NCBI GenBank assembly: GCA_018340805.1
Contig: JACMZG010000008.1
Span: 15,686,013 to 15,750,012, forward strand
Source: Microvelia longipes
Lineage: Eukaryota; Arthropoda; Insecta; Hemiptera; Veliidae
Direction: 5' to 3'
DNA length: 64,000 bases
The notes below the pieces were generated by a model, which did no database searches, had not been told where the DNA came from, and saw only the letters and a list, made by a program, of their open reading frames with translations. The position numbers were made by a program, and so were the translations under genes. Shown here piece by piece: positions 47,241 to 61,098 of the stretch; positions within the stretch are counted from its first letter, which is position 1, and every line of letters begins with the position of its first letter.

Positions 47241-48690
47241 ACAATTAAAAAGAAATCGAAAAGAGAGTGTAACGTAAATCTTTAACTATTGCCTTTGATC
47301 CAATGTCAGTTATGGACCAATCGCGTTCTTTCTTATCCTCTGTTTTTACGCGCTGTTAATTTGTCCACTTAATAGTAAACGTAAGACGTAACTTGTTATC
47401 AGTTTGCTACGTTATCCCATAGCATGTTGTGAATTGATACTATAAGTGTCAAATATTTGTTATTATTAGTTAATATTTGTGTAAGGTGTTGACTGTACTC
47501 ATGGTATGACAAGGCCTCTAGACTGTGTTTAGTTTTAACGTGTATTTTGTTGTGACAATTATGGTCTGTATTTGTGAGATGTCATATGCTCCCTCTGCAT
47601 TCCTATGTAAGCTAAATATTTTTATTAGTTACTCTAAAAAATATAAATGACTAATACAGAAAAAGTCATGGCATAATCTTTATGCATCTTTAACTGTAAT
47701 GTTATAATTTGTATTTATAATTATATTTGATAATTTAATTTGCCAGTGTGGGGAACTGAAATCAGCTTTTATTTCTAATCTTTGTTTGTATACTTTTATG
47801 GTTTTATAAATTTTGAAATGCTAGTGCTCAATGTGATTATAAACATCTATGATTTTGCCATATCTCTTAGTGTATAGTGAACATTTTATTTTGGAGGATC
47901 TAATCTAAACTTTATTAATTATTCTTAATTTAATATTTTCTTAAGATGGTTGTTTCGCTTTTTAAGAATGGAACCAATAGATGAACTAGTTTTCTTTAAA
48001 TTACAATAACATTTATTCACTTACTATTACCATTATAATACAAATATGTGGCCGTAAATGTATATATCTGTGGACTGTTTTACTCTTTGTCTTATTTGAT
48101 ATTCGCTTGTCTAGTTTTAGACAATTTTTTATAAACCTGAGATTTCATGACCCAATTCTACTGGTTTCTATCATATCAAAATTGTTTCTGTCTGTTGTAA
48201 AACAAATATAAATTTCCTCGAAAATATCATATTTGTCAAATAATATTGTTTCAATTTTCGCAAATATTCATTGTGAAATGATTTTTTTGTCAGCTGTAAT
48301 TGGACGTGAGATATATCTTGTTACAAATAAATATTTGGTATTTGTATTATTTTCTATATTAAATTAATTGAAAAATTGATAAACTAAAAAAATGTTCAAA
48401 TTGTTAAAGGAAAAAAAAATATTTGACTGACTTGTTGGAATGCTGAAAATGAGTATAATCGGTATAAGGAAAATTACCTATTATCTTTTCTTATTTGATG
48501 CTTGTTGTGGTGACAGAACACACATATTTTCTTTTCAGTTCTGCTTCACTGCTTTTTCTTCCTGAATAGGGAACCAAAGAAAATCCTGATTGGATAGTTT
48601 GTCAGGGGAGCCGTGAAATATTGCAGCAACTTTCATTCTGGAATGTCATTAAGTTTTGGTTATAGTGGTTTCTTTTAGTTTATTCATTCA

Positions 48691-48737
48691 GTCACTAGGT
48701 GGCAGCACCTGAGTCATCTTATTACCGAAATGACTCA
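48691..48737 (+). promoter_or_regulatory. Candidate CTCF site with two AP-1-like sites
   Basis: CACTAGGTGGCAGCA at 48693-48707 is close to the conserved CTCF core (CCASYAGRKGGCRS). Directly after it lie CACCTG, TGAGTCA (48710-48716) and TGACTCA (48731-48737), the last two on opposite strands of the same AP-1 motif. The surroundings at 48540-48780 are somewhat GC-richer than the intron average. This suggests a compact regulatory or insulator element inside the long intron. Confidence 0.4.
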
Positions 48738-51499
48738 TGCTCTTTCTAACCTCTAAATACAAACCCCCTTAGATGTTTAGTATTTTAGATGCAATATGTT
48801 ATTTCCCCTATCTAAATTTTGTGATTTTCCGGTCTAAGGTTTGTTCTCAACCCTACGTACAACATTACCTTATGTTTTACTTCTCCTTACGTATTCCGTG
48901 TACTCACCCTACTTCTTTCAATTTTTCCTTCCTTCCTCTTATAATCTAACTTAATTAGATTTTTTCCTTCTAATCTATAATTCATTTCATTCAATTTCTT
49001 GGTTGAAGATGTTGGATTAAATTTTATATTTCTCAAAGAATGCACCTTTCTTTATTTAATTTCATATTCTAATCGAGCAATAACTACGGTCTACTTTTAT
49101 TTATTCCCGTTATATCGCACAATATCTTTCTTATATTGATTATCAATATTCCTTTCTTAGTGCTCTTCTTGCTTTATATAAAGTTGTATTTATGTTTTAA
49201 TATTTTATATGAGAAATTATTATTGAGATATTTCTCAAGTTATTCTTACTGTATTGAAATTTTTATCGCAGTTAAAAGCTTTCTCGTTGCTATTGGTATG
49301 GAATAAAAATTCATATGAATGTATTTTTATTACCAAATTTTCTCTTATTTCCAGCTAGAAAATCTGTTGAAGCAAATATTGCTCGAATATTTTCTAGCTT
49401 ACAATTTTGGAAGTATTTGTTGAAAATTTACATTTAAACCTTGATATTGTCTCCGATCATACCTTCACAAAAATCGCTAAAACTTTTCAACTAGAGTAAA
49501 AGAAGTGAATAGCCTTTTTTTTATTATTCAACATTCGATTGTTAATTTTCTTGTTTAAGGTTTTTGCAATTCCATTTAAGCGTAGAGCTCTTGATTATTT
49601 ACTTACTTGTCCTTTATTTGAGTAATGTTTTTAAATTATTTTTACTTTATCGGTTTTTATTACTATTAGCGTAAAATAAGCAACTTAACTAACTAAACTT
49701 TAACCATTTCTGTAACTATTTAATTACATATTTTGAATACTATTTTACTACTACTTACTACTATTATTTTATTATTGTATTTTTTAATTAATATGACCCA
49801 TGTCTTACTCTGGGAGATGACAAAATATAATTTTTAAACAAATGTATTTTAAAATAATAAAATACAGTGTACAGTGATATAATAATGGTCGATTCGTTCC
49901 CTACTATGCCCGTAATAATGAATAAGAAATTTACTTTTATTCGATTTTTTACAATTCCTTATATTATTATTTCAAATAACGTATATATAATAAAAATGCC
50001 CGTTTTATGGCACTTCGGTCTTTTAGGGTATTCGCACTGCGGGAACCACCTCGGGTGGGTTACATTTACTATGCTCAAAGTAAAGCTAAAGTTTGCGAAA
50101 TCTTTTTACAACAAATTCTATTCATAAACAACTGAGAGTATAGCCCGGGCTGTGAACCCCTCGCTACGGAGACAGATAAATAACGTATATAACTCTCGAA
50201 TATTTCTATTGTCTATGTAAATTGTCAAAATATGCTCAAGAAAACGTTAAGATAAGAAAAAACTCGATGTAAGTATTATAATATTATACAAGAAACTTAA
50301 TGACAGTGTCTGTCATATAAAGTATTGTTTATCATTTCTATGACTGCGTCTTAAACCCTTTATCGTACAGATATCATCTCAAGCCCTTTTACCTCTGCTA
50401 AAGTTCTTTTGTATCAACTTTATATTCAAGTTTTTTTGTTATTTGAGACAGATGTTATTGTGATTGTCACACTGCGAGTGTGTCTGCCACACGTCTTTGG
50501 TGCTTTTATTTCCCTATCTTTTCCCTCGTCTTTCTTTTGTTTTCTTTCGGTTACAAATGTTTTTATTTTGTCGACTATCTTGATATTTTATTCAACTGGT
50601 ATATAACATTGTGTCATTTAGGAAAAGGAATCAACTTTATTACGTTTTATTGTTGAAACGTAAAAAGTTCTATTCAAATTTTCGGACAAAAGTTCTTTCA
50701 AAAACGTGTTTTATTATAACAATAAATATTATGATTGGTGACACGTATCAACAGTCGTGATATTGGTGAGCATTAATTATGTGATTTCCGTGCAGCGCTC
50801 TGACAGCTAACTGTTGCTTTCTATTGTACTTTTTGTAAGTTATTGAAAGTTTCGTAAGCACGCCTTTCCTTTTAAAGAAATATGGTTCTGTTGTACTTCG
50901 CGTTACTTTATTTAGTGCTTATGATTATAATTATAATAGTAAATTATATTTTTAACTAAATGCCTTTGATAATAACTAAGTTCTTTAATTTGACGAATAA
51001 ATTTCTCTGTAGTAATTTCCATCTACTTAACTTATAATTTTAACTCTTTCTTTGTAAAGTATGTTAAATCTTTACTTAGAAATGGCGTACTACCGTTATT
51101 CTGGCAATTAAGATTTTGATTTTTGGCCTTGTTTCATCCATTTTTAGAAAATTAACAATGTGTTAGTGTCTGGCATAATCACTCCTTGGCAAATTATGCA
51201 AGGCCACTTGTACACCATCGTTCTATCCGAATCTACAATATATCTATTTTCTGACTCTTCTGCTCAAGATTTGAGAACCTACGCTAGGCAATCTGTCGTC
51301 AATAGAATAAGTGTGTCATACACTAACGAATAAATGGAATCATTTTTTATGTTTGGTGGGTTTGAATCAGTATAACAGAGCTAGTATTGTTAATAATTAA
51401 TTAATTTTTATTCTTATAGAAAGTAGCTTGTTACTTTTCGTTACCTGGAATCAAGCATAGTCTCACTCTAGAAACTACTGAACAGTCTGATGTCCAAGA
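48738..51499. other. Non-coding AT-rich DNA
   Basis: No gene is supported. A GC-richer stretch at 50030-50180 holds CACTGCGGGAACCACCTCGG and AGCCCGGGCTGTGAACCCC but has no recognisable tRNA fold or domain. The 86-codon open stretch ending at 50127 is not convincing. Confidence 0.55.
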
Positions 51500-51953
51500 T
51501 TCAATATATTTAAATATATTACTAATAATATTAGTCTAAATACATTACTAATATATTACTATAATATTAGTCTAAATACATTACTAATATATACTATATA
51601 GTCAAATACATACTAATATATTACTAATAATTAGTCTAAATACATTACTAATATATTACTAATAATATTAGTCTAAATACATTACTAATATAATACTAAT
51701 AATATTAGTCTAAATACATTACTAATATATTACTAATAATATTAGTCTAAATACATTACTAATATATTACTAATAATATTAGTCTAATAATTACTAATAC
51801 TAATAATATTAGTCTAAATACATTACTAATATATTACTAATAATATTAGTATAAATAATACATTACTAATATAATACTAATAATATTAGTCTAAATACAT
51901 TAATAATATATTACTAATAATGTTAGTCTAAATAAATTACTAATAATATTAGT
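51500..51953. repeat. 37-bp tandem array, about 11-12 copies, AT-rich
   Basis: The unit combines ACTAATATATTACTAATAAT and ATTAGTCTAAATAC. Individual copies carry small deletions (TACTATATAGTC, TAATAATTAC). Each unit contains the inverted pair ACTAAT/ATTAGT, so the array can form many small hairpins. Confidence 0.93.
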
Positions 51954-54900
51954 GTATGCACTTTGTATGAATATTGATTTGTAGGAGTTGGTAAAGTCTG
52001 AAGTATTGTTTTATTAATGTCATTGATATTATTCTCATGAACTGGTCTCCAAACTTAACTTCTTTATCATTTGTTTACTTTTTCTACATTTTAATTGAAA
52101 TTTCATTTATGTATATTTTATTATATTCTTTACTTCTATGTTCTTTGACTATTTGTTATCATCGATGCCCAGAACTCTATACTCTCTTTCATAGAACAAG
52201 TTATTAATAAACATTTATTTAAAATAATTTTAAAACTATCCGTATTAAAATTATTGAAACTTATGTTTTTGTCCAACAATATGCTTTTGTTGTGTTTTGT
52301 TGTCATATACCGTTTATTCGCATTTACTTACTAATCTGCCTTATTGTACTTTAATGCTTGTATTGTTTCTATTTGTGGTTAGTAGATAAGTACTATCTTT
52401 CTTGAATAGCTTTAAAAAGTATGAACAGTTAGTTCTATAACTTAATTGATAATTTGAAGTATTCAATATTATTTATAAGTAAACACTGTAACGGTTAAGT
52501 GCTAAGTTACTAAGCAGTGATACTATTGAGCTATACTGATCCCGTTAGTCTCTAGATAACACAGTATCGTCCCAGCATATCTGGTTTGCTCTAATTCATT
52601 CTTATTATCTATATTCACAATACCCTCATAAATTCATTTTTGTTGAAGTTACTATCACACCTGCAGCACCAGGAAAGGCTTAACGTTTGTAAAACTTCTG
52701 AGGCTATGCCGAGTCAGATAAATTAGATAGTTCACTATGCTTTGTTTACAAAAATTATCAGATAACTCTCCTCTTGTTTTGTGAAGGAAAAATATTCTTT
52801 TAGTTTCTGAGGCTTTGTTGTCTGAGACAATAAGAAAATTTAAAGTTAAATAAATCAGATATTTGTTGAGACTTACTGCAAATAACAGATAAATCTGTTG
52901 CTTGCAACTCCTGAGGTTTTGCCGAGTTTTTTTTATATTTGAATTCTTGTAAAAGCAAAGTTATACATTCTGTTATAAATGAAGTATTAATTTTGTAAAA
53001 GTCAGTGAAGCGTAGCTATCTAAGTTTACAGAGGCTTGAGCTTAATTCTGCCGTCAGACAGACAGTCCTGTGATCGGGTAAGCGTGTCAGTAGTTCACAT
53101 CTGCTCCGACATTCCTGTGTCCTGTCACCTTTCCATTCCGGAACTCTATTGTTATTTTAAAACTCCTACCTTTAACTTTACTATATTTATTAGAATCTAC
53201 AATAGTATTCTATTGTTTTTGTTAAAAATTTAAATTTCTCTTTACTTTGACTCGTTGTGTTAATTGTTGAGGAGACCTGGAATGATTGTTTAGTTCTGTG
53301 GTGAAAATGTAAACAAAACAAGTACTCATTGTAGATCTTTCGGTCAATGTTCGTTTTGTTGCTCTGTGACTTTACTTTTCAGCAAGCTTCATATTTGTTT
53401 ATCCTTTCATTTCTTTATTGTATTCTTAAACTTTATGGCAAGATGACTAGAAGGTTTAAATGGCTTAGAATTTTCCACCCATTAAAAACTTTAAAAAGAA
53501 GGAAAACCTCTTGTTGGTGCTTGGTGAGGAGAGTGTTGACAGTCCCAATGGATAAGATTAACCTAGATAGGGAAACAATTTAATTTAACTACTTATTTTT
53601 TTAAGATTAATATCATTAATTCACATGACTTTTAAACTATGTATTTTAATGTTAGTTTTCACGTGGTGCTATGCGGCCATGAATGTTGTTACTGGATAAA
53701 ACTATTGTATGTTTGTTTTATTAGTGTTGTTTATTGAACCATATTTCCTGTTATTATTGTTTTTATTTGGTTGTATTCCGTCATGTAGTGTACAGCAGTC
53801 GTAATATTGGTTGTAAAGATTATTCAATTCTTATTTTATTATTAAATTTGTTTGGTATAAGTATAACAAATTTTATGAAAATGTTTACCAATACACCTTG
53901 CTGCCGTGTGGAGGCAGTATTTAACAGATGTAAACCACCAATGTCATATAATTTTAGGCAATTTTAATATATCGCACCAGTAATTATAAATTTTCTCCAA
54001 TACCACAAAAAATTTAAATAGCTATTACATTTTGACTTCTATTTTTTTAACTTTTACATTATCTGACTAGTTGTTGTACAAAAAAAACCATTAAAAACCT
54101 TGTGATTAATTGCCTATCAAAGTTTATAAATTCAAGAGTTAATATTTTCATAGTAGCGACCAAAATCAATTTAGTTGATCGGTACATCACCAATTGGAGA
54201 TGTACGAATTCAATTCTATTAATCAAATTTTCAAACACAATAATTTAGGTATAACTTTGTAGGAATAACCGGAAGTGTGTACATCAATATTAAAGCTAGT
54301 CTAGATTAAAAACTAATTCTATAATCTAGAATTCGATCCTAGGACTTCTAGTGTAGTATGCTGACAAGGTGATTTAAGTAAGTCTTAGTTAAGTCATATA
54401 GGCATATAAAGTCTATGCTAAGATTCTACTTAGTTCTTCTTTAGTAAAATTACACACACAAAGAGTGTGTAATTTTTGTTTGTGTGTGCTTATGTTTGAT
54501 CTTTTTGCTTTGTTTCCAAATTATATCTTCTCATTATATATAAAATTTTATATTGTTCTAATTGCTTTTCTTATTGTTTATTCACAATAATTGTTTCTAA
54601 TAATCTAATAGGGCATGTAATACTCTATGTGAACAAATAAGTGTTTATTTTGCAAAACTATGAGCTCATAGTTAATGGTAATAATATTTTGGGAAATAAA
54701 AATAATAACTTAATCATTACACTGACAGTAATATTACTATTTCTCACGCTCCCATAACCTTGTATTCCATGCATGTAAACTTGAAGTATCTCGTATTGAT
54801 TGATTTTATTTATTTGTAATATGGATACGGTTTGTTGCTTTAAATATGCTTTAAGCGAGTTTAATGCTATGACTTGCGGTATAACAAACGCGAACATTAT

Positions 54901-56855
54901 TATAAAAAATATTTAATATAAAAAGTATTTATAAAAAAAAATAATTTATTACATTAACGCTATATTTATAACATTTTGAAAATATTTACAGGTTAGTAAT
55001 GTAATAAATATATTATTAAATTGAATAATATATATGTATTAAACAATATTCGTATACTTATGTATCTAATATCTATAATAATGGTAATCATTTATTTCTT
55101 TAATACACTTTATTGATATATAATGTTTAAAAAATATATAGTCAAAAATATAGTTTTAAATTGCATTATTCAGTTTTCTTCCATTTTTTTTTTTTTTTAA
55201 ATAAAATATCCTTTATTTTTATAAAAAAATTTAAAAATTCTTATAAAAATTACAGAATAAACTTAAAAAATATGATATACAAAAGAAAAATCATGAACGG
55301 ATTATTATCCACTTTAAAGACATTAGCCTTGTGCTGTGGAAATTATAACTTCTTATTAACCACTTCAAATCTCTTAAATACTAAAGTCAATATATCTATT
55401 TTTAATAGATTAATATAATTCAATGCAAAATAATTCATGCATGTGATTTATAAAATACTCTAATACAGATACAACTGAAACTTGTGAGTTTAATGTGTTA
55501 AAAATATGAGAATTGTGAGAGATGTAAGTAGTTTAAACTCAGTAAATAGTTTAGTTTAAACTAGTAATTTACATTATTTAATGTTTTTTGCTGTATAATA
55601 ATAAATTGTGTGTGTTTTGCTGTATTAATTGTATAAATTCTGCAAATTGTATTAAGTTGCTGTATCATTTTATAACACGTATATGCAATACGTATCATAT
55701 CTCGTATAATATTTATTAAAAGGTATTATAAAGTCTTATCATTATTGTTATTATAACTATCACAAATTACAAAGTATCACAAATGTAGTTTTAATATTTT
55801 CATCCTTTATTTTAAGGGAAATAACATTTTAATTAAATGATGTTTAAAGGGCTAGAGTATGTCATAATTTATCTTTTAGTGTCGTGGAATTTTCCAGCTG
55901 AATATTTAAATAAAAACTATTCTAAAATCCTTACTAAAATCAGTTAAATGTAAATATTTTAAATAATATCCTTAAAGTTCAAGGATACACATTGTAAATG
56001 TAGAAAGTAAATTCAGGATGAAACTGTCTAGCATATTAAAGATCAAGTAAACCATACACTACTTAACATCTGTCTGTTGGATATAGAAATAAGTATATAT
56101 TTTCTCAAAAATAACATTCTCTAAATATCTTCTTTATTAATGTCTTATTTAAAACTAAGAACGTATTGAAATTACGACTTCGTGAAATTTATCTACGTAA
56201 TTTTGAAAACGAATGTTTTAAAATGGTGGCCTCACTTATCAATTAAACGATTTTGCTATTATTTGTTTTTGTTAATTTTTACTTGGCCTTACAAAATCAT
56301 AAAACTTCGAATTAAGAAAACAATCATGGCTTATATTTTACGATTTATTTTATATTCAACATTATTTTTAAAAGCAAAGTTCTGCTACCTCTTTTATAAA
56401 CTGCTGTTAGTATTAAGTAGTTTGAAATTCTATTTAAAAGTAAGTCAAAGTGAAATCGTCGTATTTCTTTTTCATTTTGTTCTTCAAATACAGTTTGGAA
56501 ACCGAACTGTCCTAGAATGATAATTAGTATGATTCAGTTAGTAATACTGTGTAAGTAATTAGCCACCTGCCTTCAGATAGCGATTACTCTTAACGTCATG
56601 GGTCAGTTAATGAATGAGGTTTTAGTTTTGTAAATTTTAAAATAAACTATGACTGCCATTATAAAAAAATCCTTAGTTTCCAATTATTGACTATTCCAAA
56701 TTAACTATTACTTCCACTAGTAAATGATATAGAAACTTATTCGTTCTTAGTCATCTTCTATTAGTTTAATAAGTTTTGTGTTATAATATCTATAATTTTT
56801 GTCTAATTAAGCATAATATAACAAAGAGAGAACAAAAGACTTTTAAGACCTAATA
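51954..56855. other. Non-coding AT-rich DNA
   Basis: No gene is supported. An acceptor-like TTTACTTTTCAG at 53371-53382 leads into a lysine/arginine-rich open stretch to 53583 (MTRRFKWLRIF), whose frame does not fit the 16778 donor. A hairpin lies at 54450-54474 (TTACACAC/GTGTGTAA). Confidence 0.5.
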
Positions 56856-57070
56856 AGTATAACAACTTGTAATCTCTAGTATAACAACTTGTAATCACTA
56901 TAGTATAACAACTTGTAATCTCTAGTATAGCAACTTGTAATCTCTACTATAACAACTTGTAATCTCTGGTATAACAACTTGTAATCTCTAGTATAGCAAC
57001 TTGTAGTCTCTAGTATAACAACTTGTAATCTTTAGTATAACAACTTGTAATCTGTAGTATAACAACCTTT
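56856..57070. repeat. 22-bp tandem repeat, 10 copies
   Basis: The unit AGTATAACAACTTGTAATCT(CT) repeats ten times with few substitutions; one copy has a 2-base insertion (ATCACTATAGT). The last copy decays into CAACCTTTAAT. Confidence 0.96.
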
Positions 57071-59099
57071 AATATTCATTTCTTCTTTTGCTCTTATATT
57101 GTATTATCCTTTTAAATCTCTAAATTAGGCGCCTTACAAGTACTGTTCTGTTCTATTGTCTCACTTATAAATGACTTTATCTAAAATTAAAGATTGAAAA
57201 ATGTTAAGTTTGTCTAAGGCAAAGTAAGTACTGTACTTATTGTTAAATTATTCTCTCTTCATTTGTGCCAAGCTAGGACTTCATTTGATGTTTGGAGGTG
57301 CTTCAGGTTTAGGGTTGAAGTAGATCCTCCTCTTATTTTACAATTCAAACTCTTTGATGTCAATTGTAAGTTAAATCTTGACTTGAATTTACAGCTCTTT
57401 CGTTATTATACATACATACATATAATAGATAATACATAAAGAAACAGAGCTCTGCCATTATGATGTTAATATATTATTGTTGTGTTTGTGTATATTTATT
57501 TAGTCCAACTTTTAAATCCTTTACACCATGCCATAAGCGAATGTATATTTTTGTAAATCAATGAATTTGCTTCTCCCTAATATTTTTAAAAATTTATTAA
57601 AATATCTTACTCCTTATGTGTATCTGCTAATCAGTTATCAGTAAAGTAGAAAATAAATTAATAATCAGGTCATTGTATTCTCAACTCAAATTAACATCCA
57701 ACCTTTGTCAGCAAATTACCTTTATTTTTTTTAAGTTTATAGTTGTGCTAAATTATAAATTAATATTTAATTAAATTAATACGATAGATAAAAAATAAAT
57801 AAATATTAAATTAGCGATTTCAATTATTTAAACTATTTAACAATATATTATTTAACTAGTTCTAGAAATAAACTGCAGGAAATAGCTATCATATTTTTTC
57901 TTTGATAATAGTAACCTCTAAATTCTATCTCGTTTGCTAGTGGTTTAAATGTCCTTAATTCGTATATTTAGTGAGTTGATTATAATTATAAATGCAATGT
58001 AGTACTTAGAACTTCTACATTCTACGTAGCGTACAAATTATATCATAATGACCGCTTGGTGTGGCACAAATAGGCTTCTGAAAAATGTGATAATTTTAAC
58101 CGTTTAATTTTACCGTTATCACCTGTTGCTCATAACTTGCCCATTTTCTCCGTTAAATCATAAAGGCTGTAAGCCTGTAAGTCTATTAAGCTACGTCTAC
58201 CTGTTAGACATTAATTACTATAATGCAGTAGCTGTTTCAAGATTTTATTGTAATAAAGTATTTATGATTATAATTATTAATAACTTTGTATCTTAGATAT
58301 CCCTCCTACACACCAAATTGTTTTGGTAATTTGTTCCTACGATTTTCAATTAATGTCAGTGATATATTGTATTATGAAACACGATGTGAAGTTTTCCCAA
58401 AAACTTTATGTTAGAAACTACATTACATTGCTTAATGGGAAATTATTTTTATAATTTGCATAGATTGATTAAGTCACTGTGATTTTTGATTGTTTTTGAA
58501 TGCTTGTCAACATGAGATTTTTTTATGGGAAAATTATTTTTAATAAGATAAAATGATAACGTTTAGTATTAATTGCTGAATTTAATTACGAAAATTCATA
58601 CCTCTTAATTATTAATTACTTAATTATACTTATACGTATGAACATTTTTGATTCGTCACTGTTGCCTTCAATGTTCGATAGGCTACACTAATTTCATTAA
58701 AAACTTAAAATATTTATATTGAAAAGAACCATTCTTTGTTGCCAGGTTTGGTTTAACTCTTTGTGTACCTTGTAGTAGTAGTAGTAATATGGGGGAGTGG
58801 TGGTAACTAACAAGCAAGTAGGCCACGTGGTTGGTCCCTTTTTTTGCCAGCTCCCTAAGATAGTGTTCTACTCCTTTTAATTTCAAGTGTAGGTATATTT
58901 CATCTAATCTAGACAGAAGAGCCGTAAATTTCTATGGTTCCTCTCATGCTTTTTAAAGAAAACATACATGTTTTCACTGACTCATATAATTTTGTGAAAA
59001 CTAGGAACAACACGTCAACATCCATATACTTAAAACTACAAGGCAGACACACTGTAGTATTATAATGTATCTACTATGAGAGTCCTAATTTTTTCCTAT
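57071..59099. other. Non-coding AT-rich DNA
   Basis: Only a short (TAG)n run near 58771-58786 and a GC-richer stretch beside it (GGGGGAGTGGTGG, GGCCACGTGGTTGG) stand out. No function is assigned. Confidence 0.55.
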
Positions 59100-59333
59100 A
59101 CCCAGCTTCATTTAGGGTAAAGGATCTTTATCGAGTGCCTGACAACGCACAGGCTCGAGAACAGCGGCTTTACGGTCTTTCTGAAGGACGCGGTACGCAA
59201 AATTTTTATCCCTCTCATAAAAATCCTAGTGGCCCGGGCTGGGATTGAACCCATGACTTATTAAACTTAAAAGTTTAAAGTCCACTCATTCTGTGTACTG
59301 GCCGCGTACCTTAACCACTACACCACGTGTGAC
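59100..59333 (-). mobile_element. tRNA-derived SINE
   Basis: Read on the minus strand it begins CACACGTGGTGTAGTGGTTA with an RNA polymerase III A box, TGGTGTAGTGG (59315-59325). It has a B box GGTTCAATCCC (59241-59251), followed by CAGCCCGGGCC. The gap between boxes is about 63 bases, longer than in most tRNAs, so this is not a normal tRNA gene. A unique body follows (GTAAAGCCGCTGTTCTCGAG, GTCAGGCACTCGATAAAG). The whole segment is far richer in GC than its flanks. The 3' end and target duplication are not certain. Confidence 0.75.
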
Positions 59334-60408
59334 TGTAACTTCAGCTTATTGTTTTTCCTTGTGAATTTAATTTATTTTCCTTAAATTATTCTAATAGAAG
59401 AACAAATCACACAAAACACAATCCTTCGTAAAAGACTCCTTCTGAGGGCCAAGGCCCGCTAAGTAGCCAGTAGAACACATTTAATTTTTAGGACTCCACA
59501 CCCAAGTGTTTTTCTTTTACAACCAAGTGGTAGTATCGATTTTGTACACAATTTTATTCTGTTTATAGCTATTTTTATTATACTACAAATAGCAGTTTTA
59601 ACGATAATTATTATTAATATTCAAATGTCAACTTCGTTTTTAAAAGTCTTTTACCTCATGTAGTTGATAAATAAATACTTTCCTCGTCTCTATGTAGAAG
59701 TGAGGGATAGTTATTTGAGGAAGATTCTAAATCTAAGTTTGCTATGTCGAAGTTTATTCTTACATAAATAAAAGAATTTGAAAATATTACATAAGCGAGT
59801 CTTGTTGATTTGAAGATGTTTTCTCTGTCTACCTACGCCTGGTAATTATTCTCAGTGTAGTTTCACTTGCGTCCTCCAACTTGTTGCTTTCTTCATTGTT
59901 TCCTAAATTTAACTAAATAATTTGAGAGAACTTTCTCTTTTCTATTAACTACTTGTATAAAATATTCTTAAATAGTTCTTTCCATTCGTATAACACCGAG
60001 CAAGATTCGTAGAAACGCCTACATCAACATATTGCAGACGATGTTCACCTTGCTTGAGTGACGTCAGGACTGGAGGGCATTAGAAAATGCTGCTTTCTGA
60101 TTTGTTGAAGAGGTAACGCTAAGTGATCAAGCAATAAGCACGTTCATATTATTTTCATTCAGACTTTTGTTTAATTTTCCGTTAAATTTATTATTTAACA
60201 CTTATTAGTCAATTTGTTTTTTTGTGGTTTTTTAATATGATTTTATTTATTTACAAAAGTAAATGAAAAAAATTAAAGAAAGTAAATTAAAGAATATGTA
60301 ATTAAAATTAACTGGCGTTCTTAAGATATTAAGGGGGTGCCTTACTTAACAAACAATATCTCATACATTTTTAAGGATGTAATAATTGTTAAGCGTGTTG
60401 ATTTTTAC
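59334..60408. other. Non-coding AT-rich DNA
   Basis: Nothing supported. A TGACGTCA palindrome at 60059-60066 is noted without context. Confidence 0.55.
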
Positions 60409-61098
60409 TTTTCCTCATTTATACCGTACGTATATAGGAAAAGTATTGTGTTTGTAAAAAAAATTCAAAACCAGGATGAACCCGGAATTATCCGTTTTTG
60501 GTGTTTTTAAGGTCTCCTGAGTGGTTTTCTCAAAGTTGTCTGTCCGTATGTGTGTGTGTCTGTTATCATCGAAGCTCCTTGTGTATCCATACTAAATAGT
60601 TAAAACTTCGCACAAAAATCATCCTACCGCTGTTGTGCTATTCGGAAATAAATTTTTATGACGTCATCAACCCGCAATAATGAATCAGCAAAAATTTCAA
60701 AAAATCATAAAACGCGGAAAAATGATGCCATCCAATTGATATTTGGCTTGCATGTAGCAATGTATATGACTAATATATGCACCAAATTTCATCTTTATAT
60801 CTGCATTATTTCAGTTTTGACTTGTGTACGTTTTTTTAAATAAAATTAAAAAATGAGAAAATGATTCAATTGAGTTGAAATTCGTGACAAGAGTGTACCT
60901 TTACTTAATAAATAAGTTCACTTATGATATTGTTGGATCATAAAAGTTAAGAAGCGGATCATAACCGCTGAGAATGAAACGGATGTATTTACTATCTGAT
61001 TGACAAGCGAAGCGAGTTCGAAGACATGTTGCAGTGTAAATTTAGCGGATTGTATATTTTGAGCGAATTGTATAATCCGATGTGATGAGTACTATTCC
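60409..61098 (+). repeat. About 700-bp interspersed repeat with GCGAAGCG motif, copy 2
   Basis: It has the same order of shared segments as 20483-21190, starting TTTTCCTCATTTATACCG, through TCCTGAGTGGTTTTCTCAAA and ACGTCATCAACCCGCAATAA, and ending with CAAGCGAAGCGAGTTCG (61004-61020). Only one GCGAAGCG motif remains intact here. Both copies lie in the same orientation. An open stretch of 61 codons inside it is not conserved. Confidence 0.85.

Noticed and set aside
47300..47410. Promoter-like group: two CCAAT boxes and TCAGTT
   Set aside because: CCAAT boxes are not a usual core signal in insects, no exon follows, and short motifs like these occur by chance.
53383..53583. Possible exon after the acceptor TTACTTTTCAG, encoding a Lys/Arg-rich peptide
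   Set aside because: Composition is like the surroundings, there is no strong donor, and reading it from the 16778 donor gives an early stop.
55161..56520. Open stretches of 85 and 112 codons on the + strand
   Set aside because: They are dominated by Phe, Leu, Ile, Lys and Tyr codons as expected from AT-rich DNA, with no motif or splice context.
59241..59325. A functional tRNA gene on the minus strand
   Set aside because: The A-B box spacing is too long, I could not draw a cloverleaf, and a SINE-type body follows.
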